33,400 nt of DNA from NCBI GenBank assembly GCA_040255445.1, contig JBDZUZ010000019.1, forward strand, positions 1-33,400, given 5' to 3'. Below the pieces are notes generated by a model, which worked only from the letters and a program-made list of their open reading frames with translations, did not search any database and was not told where the DNA came from. Positions 1-6,592 of the stretch are shown piece after piece (the stretch's first letter is position 1; each line of letters begins with the position of its first letter). The translations under genes and the position numbers were made by a program. Source of the DNA: JBDZUZ01 sp040255445 (GTDB lineage Bacteria > Planctomycetota > Phycisphaerae > Phycisphaerales > UBA1924).

Positions 1-70
1 CCAGCGGCGGGAGGGGCTTGATGCGGGGGCGGTCGGCGTTCACCGGGGCATTGGGGGCGGAAACTGGCAC
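1..70 (-). CDS. Possible N-terminal end of a leftward gene running off the window
   Basis: On the minus strand one frame stays open from the window edge through about position 196, with strong G/C preference at third positions near the edge and a plausible Pro/Ala/Val-rich N-terminus ending in RPRIKPLPPL. The only usual start codons in that frame are GTG at 70 and GTG at 40, neither with a Shine-Dalgarno sequence. If real it would be divergent from the HIT gene. The product cannot be named; this may equally be noncoding GC-rich sequence. Confidence 0.22.
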   Translation of the reverse strand, partial: MPVSAPNAPVNADRPRIKPLPPL

Positions 71-203
71 GGGGGATGGTACGGCTGGGGCGGCGGGGGC
101 GGCGGGGCGGCTGTCGGTTGTGCGCGGTTGCGGGGGTGGGGATCCGCTCCGCGGGCCGGTTTCTGCTGGCCCGATCCGGCCGCGGAGGGGGTTAGACTTC
201 CCC

Positions 204-623
204 ATGCCCGAGACCATCTTCAGCAAGATCATCCGCGGCGAGATTCCCTGCCACAGGGTGTACGAGGACGAGCATGTGCTGGCGTTTCTCGATATCGGGC
301 CGCTCTCGCCGGGGCACACACTGGTGATCCCCAAGGAGCCGGCCGCGACTCTGGACCAGTTGAGCGATGACGCCGCCGCGGCGGTCGGCCGCGTGCTGCC
401 GCGGCTGTGCCGCGCGGTGATGAAGGCGAGCGGGGCGGAGGCGTACAACGTGCTGCAGAACAACGGGCAGCTGGCGCACCAGGCGGTGTTCCATATGCAC
501 TTTCACATCATCCCGCGGTTTGATCGGAGCGCGGATGCGGGGCTGGGGATTGTGTGGAAGTCGGGGAAGCTGGGGAACGGTGAGGCGAAGGCGCTGGTGG
601 AGAAGATCAAGGCGGAGTTGTAG
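204..623 (+). CDS. HIT family protein (nucleoside phosphoramidase/hydrolase-like)
   Basis: This 139-residue protein is a histidine-triad (HIT) family member of the small single-domain type, a soluble enzyme expected to hydrolyse nucleoside phosphoramidates or similar nucleotide conjugates. The N-terminal IFSKIIRGEIP stretch and the C-terminal triad HMHFHIIPRF (His-x-His-x-His) are diagnostic and the active-site histidines are present. An upstream in-frame start at 18 would add about 62 Gly/Ala-rich residues unlike the family, so ATG 204 is chosen; it matches the usual family start and length. It stands alone, converging on birA. Its TAG stop is embedded in the first unit of an 8-nt tandem repeat. 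The exact substrate cannot be read from the sequence. Confidence 0.93.
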   Translation: MPETIFSKIIRGEIPCHRVYEDEHVLAFLDIGPLSPGHTLVIPKEPAATLDQLSDDAAAAVGRVLPRLCRAVMKASGAEAYNVLQNNGQLAHQAVFHMHFHIIPRFDRSADAGLGIVWKSGKLGNGEAKALVEKIKAEL

Positions 624-653
624 GGACAGAGGGACATAGGGACAGAGGGACAA
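622..653 (+). repeat. Tandem array of 8-nt units (AGGGACAN, 4 copies)
   Basis: Four back-to-back units at 622-629, 630-637, 638-645 and 646-653 read AGGGACAG, AGGGACAT, AGGGACAG, AGGGACAA. The first unit supplies the last two bases of the TAG stop codon of the HIT gene. A short hairpin (GCGGC, TTC, GCCGC) at 662-674 follows before the convergent birA stop at 694. No T-run follows, so it is not a standard terminator. Confidence 0.85.
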
Positions 654-693
654 AGTGGGTTGCGGCTTCGCCGCGGGTTGAGGGCACCGGGTT

Positions 694-1533
694 TCAATCG
701 GGGATCAGTGAGGTTGTGAGCGCGGGGAGCGACACAATCCTGCCGTCTTCGGTGCGGACTCGGATTGCGCCGCCGGGTTCGATGCGCTCGACCATGCCGG
801 TGGTGCGGGCACCGGCGTGTTCGAAGGTCGCGGCGGCGCCGGTCAGGCAATCCCGGGAGCGCCAGGCCCAGGCGCGTTCTTCGGCGGGCTCGGTGAGGGC
901 GCGGGAGAGTTGGCGGAGGAGCGTGACCGCGGCATCGGCGCGCGTGGTCGGCGTGATCGGCAGGCCGAGTTCGGCGAGGGAGATGGCGCGGCCGCGGAGG
1001 TCTTCGGGCCAGTCGGTTTCGCGCTGCGCGATGTTGATGCCGATGCCGATGAGGACGAGCTCGCCGCTGCGCTCGATGAGGATTCCCGCGAGTTTGCGGT
1101 GGCGCTCCGCGCGGAGCACGACATCGTTGGGCCAGCGGAGCGCGAGCGGGCTTTGCATGCCGGCGTGTTCGAGGAGTCGCTCGGCGGTACGGATCGCGGC
1201 GAGGCCCGCGGCGATGGCGAAGCGGCCGTCTTCGCGCTCGGGGTGCGCGTGCGGGCCGTGGTCGTGCGGGCGGAGCATGGCGGCATCGAGCGCGAACGTC
1301 GCTGCCAGGCCTTTGTCGGAGGTATCGGCCCAGGCGCGGCCGAGCCGGCCGCGGCCGGCGGTCTGGCGGCCGGCGATGATGAGGAGCGATGAGCCGGCCC
1401 GCCACGCCGCGCGGGCGACGTCTTGCGTCGAGGCGGTCTCGCGGATGACCTGGACCTGATCGATGCACGAGCCGGGCTCGGCCGCGGCGGCTTCGAGTCG
1501 GTCGGCCATCAGGCTGAGTTCATCGACGGGCAT
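694..1533 (-). CDS. birA: Biotin--[acetyl-CoA-carboxylase] ligase
   Basis: This 279-residue protein activates biotin to biotinyl-AMP and transfers it to the biotin carboxyl carrier lysine of acetyl-CoA carboxylase. The biotin/adenylate loop is visible as GRGRLGRAW near residues 60-68, followed by the WPNDV(V/L) segment and KLAGILIE near the middle, all in the family order, and the GIGIN strand. There is no N-terminal winged-helix DNA-binding domain, so it is a monofunctional (class I) ligase rather than a BirA repressor. It begins 13 nt after the nadC stop on the same strand, so the two are probably cotranscribed; nadC and birA neighbours are common in bacteria. The start ATG at 1533 gives a normal length. 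High confidence in function. Confidence 0.93.
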   Translation of the reverse strand: MPVDELSLMADRLEAAAAEPGSCIDQVQVIRETASTQDVARAAWRAGSSLLIIAGRQTAGRGRLGRAWADTSDKGLAATFALDAAMLRPHDHGPHAHPEREDGRFAIAAGLAAIRTAERLLEHAGMQSPLALRWPNDVVLRAERHRKLAGILIERSGELVLIGIGINIAQRETDWPEDLRGRAISLAELGLPITPTTRADAAVTLLRQLSRALTEPAEERAWAWRSRDCLTGAAATFEHAGARTTGMVERIEPGGAIRVRTEDGRIVSLPALTTSLIPD

Positions 1534-1546
1534 GGTTCGATGGAGT

Positions 1547-2542
1547 TCAGTCGATATCGAGCGCGATGTCGAGCGACACCGCGGAGTGTGTCAAGCTGCC
1601 GGTGCTGATGCGGTCGACGCCGGTGGCCGCGATCGCGGGGAGCGATTCGAGCGTGATGCCGCCGGAGGCTTCGAGTTGCAGCGCCGGCCGCATCTCATCG
1701 CGCATGGTCGCGGCGATGGTGAGGAGCTCGGGGCCCATGTTGTCGAGCAGCACGATGTCGATCGTGCCCTCGGGGAGAGCGAGGAGTTCGGCGAACTGCT
1801 CGATGGTGTCGACCTCGACCTCGATGAAGGTGAGCTCGCGGTGCTCGCGGGTCGCACGGTCGCGGGCGGTCGCGGCGGCCCGCTGCACGAAAGCGCCCAG
1901 CCCATCGACGCCGATACCGGCGAGGTGGTTGTCCTTGATGAGCAGGGCATCGTACAGCCCGATGCGGTGGCATCTTCCGCCGCCACAGCGGACCGCGTAC
2001 TTCTCGAGCACACGGAGGCCGGGCGTGGTCTTGCGTGTGTCGTAGAGGGCGGCGCGCGTGCCGGGCGGCAACGCGGCGACGAATCGTGCGGTGCGTGTTG
2101 CGATGCCCGAGAGGCGGCCGACCAGGTTGAGGAGCGTGCGCTCGAGTTCGAGGATCTCGTCCATCGGGCCGGTGATCGTCGCGATGGTGTGGCCGGCGGG
2201 GACGGGCTGGCCGTCTTTCGCGGTTGCGGTCAGCGTGCAGCCGGGCGCGAAGAGGTCACGCAAAATCGGGAACGCGGCGAGGCCGGCGATCGTGCCGGCG
2301 GTGCGGGCGACCACGCGGGCTTCGCCGCGTTTCGCGGGGTCGATGGTCGCGGCGGTGGTGACATCCCCCACTGCTGCGGCATCGAACGTATCGCCGGGGC
2401 GGCGCGGGCCGGCGCCGATGCCAAGGTCCTCATCGCGCGCGATCTCGAGGAGCCGGCGGACGAGGCCGGGCTGGCCGGGGCCTGCGCGGTCGAGCGCGGC
2501 GAAGAGGTCGGGGAGGGGCAGGCTGTTGAGGTCGGTGGCCAT
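1547..2542 (-). CDS. nadC: Nicotinate-nucleotide pyrophosphorylase (carboxylating), quinolinate phosphoribosyltransferase
   Basis: This 331-residue enzyme converts quinolinate and PRPP to nicotinate mononucleotide in de novo NAD synthesis. Recognisable blocks include RTLLNLVGRLSGIAT, the active-site segment DTRKTTPGLR, then AVRCGGGRCHRIGLYD and LLIKDNH, and the C-terminal EASGGI and GVDRISTGSLTHS. The family is usually about 280 residues. Part of the extra length is an insertion of about 15 residues between the otherwise adjacent EDLG and GDVTT motifs (about residues 40-60), which is Gly/Pro/Ala-rich. The gene is divergent from fabI and leads birA by 13 nt. The function call is firm; the role of the insertion is unknown. 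Confidence 0.94.
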   Translation of the reverse strand: MATDLNSLPLPDLFAALDRAGPGQPGLVRRLLEIARDEDLGIGAGPRRPGDTFDAAAVGDVTTAATIDPAKRGEARVVARTAGTIAGLAAFPILRDLFAPGCTLTATAKDGQPVPAGHTIATITGPMDEILELERTLLNLVGRLSGIATRTARFVAALPPGTRAALYDTRKTTPGLRVLEKYAVRCGGGRCHRIGLYDALLIKDNHLAGIGVDGLGAFVQRAAATARDRATREHRELTFIEVEVDTIEQFAELLALPEGTIDIVLLDNMGPELLTIAATMRDEMRPALQLEASGGITLESLPAIAATGVDRISTGSLTHSAVSLDIALDID

Positions 2543-2587
2543 CGGCGGGATGGTACTCAGTCATGCCTCCTAAACTGGCCTCTTCAC

Positions 2588-2607
2588 GCCGCGGGCCCTG
2601 CCGCGGC
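2588..2607. promoter_or_regulatory. Perfect inverted repeat in the nadC-fabI divergent region
   Basis: GCCGCGG (2588-2594) and CCGCGGC (2601-2607) form a perfect 7-bp palindrome with a 6-nt centre (GCCCTG). It lies 21 nt upstream of the fabI start and 45 nt upstream of the nadC start, inside the only intergenic space available for both promoters. It could be an operator or a leader hairpin; in GC-rich DNA such a palindrome can also arise by chance. Confidence 0.35.
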
Positions 2608-2616
2608 GACCAGTTG

Positions 2617-2623
2617 AAAGGAG
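2617..2623 (+). promoter_or_regulatory. Strong ribosome binding site of fabI
   Basis: AAAGGAG lies 5 nt before ATG 2629. This site decides the start against an in-frame upstream ATG at 2563, which would add 22 unrelated residues. Confidence 0.8.
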
Positions 2624-2628
2624 TCCGC

Positions 2629-3414
<786 letters not shown>

Positions 3415-3423
3415 GGGGAAAGT

Positions 3424-3486
3424 GCTGAGGACTGAGGACTGAGGACTGAGGACTGAGGACTGAGGACTGAGGACTGAGGACTGAGC
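3424..3486 (+). repeat. Tandem array of 7-nt units (ACTGAGG)
   Basis: Seven perfect ACTGAGG units fill 3431-3479, flanked by one degenerate unit on each side (GCTGAGG at 3424-3430 and ACTGAGC at 3480-3486). The array begins 10 nt after the fabI stop. Perfect identity over seven units suggests recent slippage or ongoing homogenisation. The unit size resembles the heptameric STRR repeats known from filamentous cyanobacteria, without sequence identity being claimed. Confidence 0.95.
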
Positions 3487-3573
3487 GGGACTTTCTCGGG
3501 CTTGGCGCAGAAGCTGCGCATCAAACGGCTGATCTGGTGAATCCGGCGGTGACCGGGAGCCGATGAAATCACC

Positions 3574-3858
3574 ATGCCGGTGCCGGTGAACATGACGAGC
3601 CTTGCCCAGTCCGTCGCGGGGCTTTCCGCGGCGGAGCGGCGGGCGGTGCGTCCGGCGAACAGCAAGGACACCGACAAGCCGGGCGCGAAGCGCGGGGCCG
3701 ATGAGGTGATCATCGGCGCCGATGCGGTCGAGGGCCCCGAGGCAGCGCGGCGGCTCGCGAGCAACGGCGACGAGGAATCGCACCAGGACCGCCAGCAGCA
3801 CGAGCAGCAGCCGGCGAAGCAGGGCGAGGAGCGGCCGCGGCTGGATATCAGCGGGTGA
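3574..3858 (+). CDS. Small hydrophilic protein of unknown function (94 aa)
   Basis: I do not recognise this family. The predicted 94-residue protein has no membrane segment, a central charged part and a C-terminal half very rich in Glu, Gln, Arg, His and Asp, suggesting a disordered, soluble protein. Nearly every codon ends in G or C, with normal amino acid composition in this frame, whereas the overlapping minus-strand frames give Cys/Ser/Arg-rich or Arg/His-rich products, so the plus frame is preferred. Independent support comes from a B hairpin 13 nt after its stop, in the same polarity as those behind its neighbours. ATG 3574 has only a distant GGGAG upstream, so the start is less certain than the frame. 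Confidence 0.6.
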   Translation: MPVPVNMTSLAQSVAGLSAAERRAVRPANSKDTDKPGAKRGADEVIIGADAVEGPEAARRLASNGDEESHQDRQQHEQQPAKQGEERPRLDISG

Positions 3859-3871
3859 GTGTTTTGGGTAG

Positions 3872-3890
3872 CCCCACTCTCCGAGTGGGG
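3872..3890 (+). repeat. Element B hairpin behind the 94-aa gene
   Basis: CCCCACTC (3872-3879), loop TCC, GAGTGGGG (3883-3890) make a perfect 8-bp stem with a 3-nt loop, preceded by GGGTAG. Read on the coding strand of the gene that ends at 3858, it has the same polarity (TCC loop, GGGTA before the stem) as the B copies behind the leftward genes. Its variable stem pair is T-A. Confidence 0.85.
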
Positions 3891-3949
3891 CGGTGCGGCG
3901 AGTGCTCCGTGTTCTGGCACCTTCATCAAGCTGCGTGATTGCACCCCCG

Positions 3950-3968
3950 CCCCACACGGAGTGTGGGA
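3950..3968 (-). repeat. Element B hairpin behind the ankyrin gene
   Basis: On the plus strand CCCCACAC (3950-3957), GGA, GTGTGGGA (3961-3968) form an 8-bp stem with one terminal mismatch. It lies 26 nt downstream of the ankyrin stop codon. It faces the copy at 3872-3890 across 59 nt, as expected if each belongs to one of two converging genes. No element A accompanies it. Confidence 0.85.
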
Positions 3969-3994
3969 GTACCCGGAGGGGCTCCTGCGAACCA

Positions 3995-4744
3995 TCATGG
4001 ATGCTTTGCTGCGGCGTCCTCGATCAGCCTGACGACCTCGGGCGGGATGCGGTCTGCCTCTTCTCTGACCCATCGCAAGAAGGACGCCACGTCCTTCTCA
4101 TCGCGTCCCAGGCGTGCTCCGCGACTGAGCAGCAATTCTGTGATCGCCTCATCGGGCTGGGCCGAGACTGACCAAAACAATGCCGATCGTTCAGACTCGC
4201 TGTCCAGCCCGGCGTTGACATCCGCGCCGTGGTCAAGGAGCAGGGACACGAGCGGCACGCTCTTGCTCAGCACGGCTTGTTGCAAGGGGGTAGGGCCGAT
4301 TCGCAGTGGCTGATTCGGATCGGCGCCGGCTTCGAGCAAGAGTCGGGCGCACTCTGTCCGCTCATCCCAATTGCGGCCGCGGTTCCACCAGCTTCCTGTT
4401 CCCGGAGAGACGGCCAGGAAGAGGATTGAGGAAACGAGCCGTGCCTCGGCGTTTATGTCGGCCCCATCGTCGATGAGCACCTTCACGGTCTCGGGGTGCG
4501 CATTCCACACGGCCCACATCAGCGGCGTCCAACCCGTGAACATATCTGTTCCGAAGGAGTACGAACGGCGGCTCGTGTCGTGGCCCTCGGCGAGGAGGCG
4601 GGCGACCTCGGCGGTATCGCCGCGAGCGGCGGCGCTGTGGAGCGGCGGCCGGTGGAAGCGGTACTGGAAGAGCCCAACAAGGCTCAGCAGGACGACGGCG
4701 GTGATGAGGACGGATTTGAGTTTCACGGTGGGACGAGCGGGCAA
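3995..4744 (-). CDS. Membrane-anchored ankyrin repeat protein
   Basis: The 249-residue product begins with a short basic stretch and a hydrophobic helix at about residues 10-26, so it is probably anchored in the membrane with the repeats on one side. About five ankyrin repeats follow: a first one starting PLHSAAARGD near residue 34, a second with TPLMWAVWNAHPE, a longer one containing a Trp/Arg-rich insertion, a fourth with TPLQQAVLSKS, and a last degenerate one near residue 200. The LLLEAGAD and LLLDHGADVNA ends are typical. Ankyrin repeats bind other proteins; the partner is unknown. It converges on the 94-aa gene, and its mRNA would end with a B hairpin. Confidence 0.88.
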   Translation of the reverse strand: MPARPTVKLKSVLITAVVLLSLVGLFQYRFHRPPLHSAAARGDTAEVARLLAEGHDTSRRSYSFGTDMFTGWTPLMWAVWNAHPETVKVLIDDGADINAEARLVSSILFLAVSPGTGSWWNRGRNWDERTECARLLLEAGADPNQPLRIGPTPLQQAVLSKSVPLVSLLLDHGADVNAGLDSESERSALFWSVSAQPDEAITELLLSRGARLGRDEKDVASFLRWVREEADRIPPEVVRLIEDAAAKHP

Positions 4745-4880
4745 CGGAGCGGGCTAGGCAACCAATTCGATACCGCGGCACGACCGTCGTGGTTGCCTGG
4801 CTCTTCGATTCGGCCGGTGCGTGCGCCATGCGTTCGAACGTTTTTCCTCGTGGACCGGGACGAAGGGTAACCTGGGAAGC

Positions 4881-4966
4881 ACCGACTTTCGGAGCAGAGT
4901 CGGTAGCAGGTGAAGGAACCTCGGCGAGCGGCGAGGTTGCACGTTCGCCCCACGCGGAGCGTGGGG
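4881..4966 (-). repeat. Composite A-B hairpin pair behind the unknown HTH-like gene
   Basis: Element A (4881-4904) pairs ACCGACTTT with AGAGTCGGT around a 6-nt loop, with one G-T wobble. Element B (4948-4966) pairs CCCCACGC with GCGTGGGG around GGA. The two are 43 nt apart. Element B lies 29 nt after the stop codon of the gene ending at 4996, so on that mRNA the order is stop, B, A. The intergenic stretch 4745-4995 holds nothing else that I recognise. Confidence 0.88.
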
Positions 4967-4995
4967 GTACCCGAGAGGGATACGGCTGCGCCGGG

Positions 4996-5592
4996 CTAGG
5001 TTGCGTGTGTATCTGGCGGGTGTTGTGCGTGGTTGGATGGTGAGGCGGCGGGGTGGTGGGCGTTGGCCACATGTCGCGCCGCGGATCCGGCTGAGATGGC
5101 GGGATGGGGGGTGGCCGCGGGATGTTCTTCGGAGCGCGGGTCGGTGTCGCGGCGGGTGCGGGGCGTGGGGTGTGTGGGCGGTGTGTCGTCGGCGCGGGGT
5201 GCTGCGGGGCGCGGGGCTGCGCGGGTGTAGGCGCGGATGAGTGTGGCGGCGGCGCGGAGGCGGGCGGGTTCACTGGCGGCGTGCTGGGCGAGCTGCCGCG
5301 TGTTCAGCGCGGCGATTTCGAAGTTGTGGATGTGGATCGCCTGGCGGCACTTGCGGACGAAGCGGGCGATGTGGGGCTGATCCAGGTAGGCGATGAGCTG
5401 GGCCGGGGAGAGGCCGCACTGATCAGCGGCCGCCCAGGGGTCGCAGCGCTTCTCGAAGACGTAGATGTTGATACGGGCGAGGTCCCCATCGGTGAGGGGT
5501 GGCTCGGAAGGATCGGGGGGCTGGCCGAACTCGTCGGCGGGGAGGATGGAGGCGAGCAGGACCGGGGCATTTTTGGATATTGGGCGGGTCAT
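4996..5592 (-). CDS. Protein of unknown function with an HTH-like helical region
   Basis: Not a family I can name. Starting at ATG 5592 the product has 198 residues. Residues about 36-122 are predicted helical and include a stretch at about 52-72 (DPWAAADQCGLSPAQL) that looks like a helix-turn-helix, followed by a segment with regularly spaced Ala/Arg ending RLRAAATLIRAYTRA. This arrangement is loosely like the small DNA-binding proteins of phage terminases, which is a weak resemblance only. Residues about 125-198 are a low-complexity Pro/His/Thr/Ala tail. No good ribosome binding site is visible, and the frame continues upstream to 5790 through repeat DNA, so the start is uncertain. Confidence 0.6.
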   Translation of the reverse strand: MTRPISKNAPVLLASILPADEFGQPPDPSEPPLTDGDLARINIYVFEKRCDPWAAADQCGLSPAQLIAYLDQPHIARFVRKCRQAIHIHNFEIAALNTRQLAQHAASEPARLRAAATLIRAYTRAAPRPAAPRADDTPPTHPTPRTRRDTDPRSEEHPAATPHPAISAGSAARHVANAHHPAASPSNHAQHPPDTHAT

Positions 5593-5740
5593 ACGCGGAG
5601 TATGTACGGCCTCTGAGGGTGTGTCAAGAGGGTTTTGTTCGGTCTTGTGCGCTATTTTGGTGGAGCACCTGTGGGCTCGGCAGATAGGGGACGCCGGCCG
5701 GGCGACGGCATTCCCCCACGCGGAGTGTGGGGTAGCCGGG
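5593..5740. other. Intergenic stretch with a promoter-sized gap and one B element
   Basis: Together with the A-B unit to its right, this is the 313-nt space between the small membrane protein and the HTH-like protein. It is less GC-rich around 5600-5660 than its surroundings and would have to contain the promoter of the leftward gene starting at 5592. Apart from the B copy at 5714-5732 I see no defined site. Confidence 0.4.
5714..5732 (-). repeat. Solitary element B copy
   Basis: CCCCACGC (5714-5721), GGA, GTGTGGGG (5725-5732) form a B stem in which one pair is a G-U type wobble. It is the only B copy not directly behind a stop codon; it lies 56 nt beyond the A element of the neighbouring unit, so the gene ending at 5906 would be followed by B, A and then this B. 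Confidence 0.8.
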
Positions 5741-5874
5741 GGCTTGCGCGAGCTGGGTGTGCAATGCGCCGGCGTGCGTCTGGGAAGCACCGACTTTCAG
5801 AGCAAAGTCGGTGGCATGTGACGCCATCCTGTCGAGCCGGGCGGTTGCACATTCGCCCCACACGGAGTGTGGGG
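5741..5874 (-). repeat. Extended A-B unit behind the small membrane protein gene
   Basis: The unit has three parts: a block of about 50 nt (5741-5788) shared with the copy at 6332, element A (5789-5812, arms ACCGACTTT and AAAGTCGGT, loop CAGAGC) and element B (5856-5874, arms CCCCACAC and GTGTGGGG). A and B are 43 nt apart. Element B starts 31 nt after the stop at 5906 on the coding strand. Confidence 0.88.
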
Positions 5875-5905
5875 GTACCCGGAGAGGCTGGGGTGATGAG
5901 CATGT

Positions 5906-6199
5906 CTAGTGCGCTGCGATTTGTGCCGCCCAGAGGACGCCCTCGACGAGCATGACGGCGAGAATGGCGCCGGGCAGAGCGAGGAGGCGCTGCCAAACGT
6001 ACTTGGTCTTCGTGCCGGTGAGCATCGCTGCCGCGAAGACCGCGGTGGCGATGAATCGACCGACGTCTGCGAGGGGGCCTGTAGAGAATCCGATCGCCTC
6101 GCGGGGAGACAGGTACACGGTGGCGACCACCACTGCCACCCCGAGCGTCGCGAGCGCGGCGGCGAGCAGTGGTCTTGGTTTCGCTGGTGCTCCTGTCAT
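5906..6199 (-). CDS. Small integral membrane protein, unknown function
   Basis: From ATG 6199 this encodes 97 residues with three likely transmembrane helices: about 10-30, 47-61 and 73-95. Short polar loops separate them; the central loop carries SPREAIGF and the second loop is basic (TGTKTKYVWQR). No catalytic motif is visible and I do not recognise the family. The frame is open upstream to 6559 but that part consists of the A and B repeats read through, so it is excluded. It is the third of five genes in this zone that end in a B hairpin. A small inner-membrane accessory protein is the most that can be said. Confidence 0.7.
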   Translation of the reverse strand: MTGAPAKPRPLLAAALATLGVAVVVATVYLSPREAIGFSTGPLADVGRFIATAVFAAAMLTGTKTKYVWQRLLALPGAILAVMLVEGVLWAAQIAAH

Positions 6200-6331
6200 G
6201 CGAAGGCGGCTGGCTCCTGCGCAGATCGGATTGATCTGCGGTCCGCGATCATACTGCGCGCGGCGGGTTGCCTTCGGGGCGGGGGGAAGGGCGGGCGTCC
6301 GGGCCTTTGCGCAGGGCGGCGGGTGTGCGGG
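6200..6331. other. Gene-free stretch upstream of the small membrane protein
   Basis: Together with the two A-B units on its right this makes a 393-nt region without a gene. The first 130 nt should hold the promoter of the gene starting at 6199 but contain no clear sigma-70 match that I can defend. The remainder, 6332-6570, is repeat DNA. Confidence 0.4.
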
Positions 6332-6464
6332 AGCATGCGCGACCTTGGTGTGCAATGCGCGGACGGGAGTCTGGGAAGCATCGACTTTCAGAGCAAAGTC
6401 GGTGGCACGTAAAGGCAATGCGTTGGGGGCGCGGTTGCATGTTCGCCCCACGCGGAGCGTGGGG
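6332..6464 (-). repeat. Extended A-B unit (second copy)
   Basis: A 50-nt block (6332-6381) matches 5741-5790 at about 41 of 50 positions. Element A follows (6380-6403; first arm ATCGACTTT, giving a wobble pair), then element B (6446-6464; CCCCACGC, GGA, GCGTGGGG). The A-B distance is 42 nt. It stands in tandem with the unit at 6485-6570, the two being separated by 20 nt. Confidence 0.88.
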
Positions 6465-6484
6465 GTACCCGGAGCATGGAAAGC

Positions 6485-6570
6485 ACCGACTTTCAGAGCA
6501 AAGTCGGTGGCACGTTGGGACATTCCGTCGAGCGGGGCGGTTGCACGTTCGCCCCACACGGAGTGTGGGG
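6485..6570 (-). repeat. Composite A-B pair directly behind the histone-tail gene
   Basis: Element A is at 6485-6508 (perfect 9-bp stem) and element B at 6552-6570 (CCCCACAC, GGA, GTGTGGGG), 43 nt apart. B begins 22 nt after the stop of the gene ending at 6593. With the unit at 6332-6464 it gives the order stop, B, A, B, A on that transcript. Confidence 0.88.
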
Positions 6571-6592
6571 GTACCCCGGAAGGGAGCCGGCG

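Noticed and set aside
662..674. Terminator between the HIT gene and birA
   Set aside because: The stem is only 5 bp and no T-run follows in either direction.
3872..6570. Integron-like cassette array with attC sites
   Set aside because: One small gene per palindromic 3' element is cassette-like, but the repeats lack the GTTRRRY/RYYYAAC core sites, A and B do not pair with each other to make one long imperfect hairpin, and one gene is in the opposite orientation with its own flipped element. No integrase is in the window.
3872..6570. CRISPR array
   Set aside because: The repeats are few, are of two types, are separated by whole genes and have a conserved 43-nt spacer geometry rather than unique spacers of regular length; no cas gene is seen.
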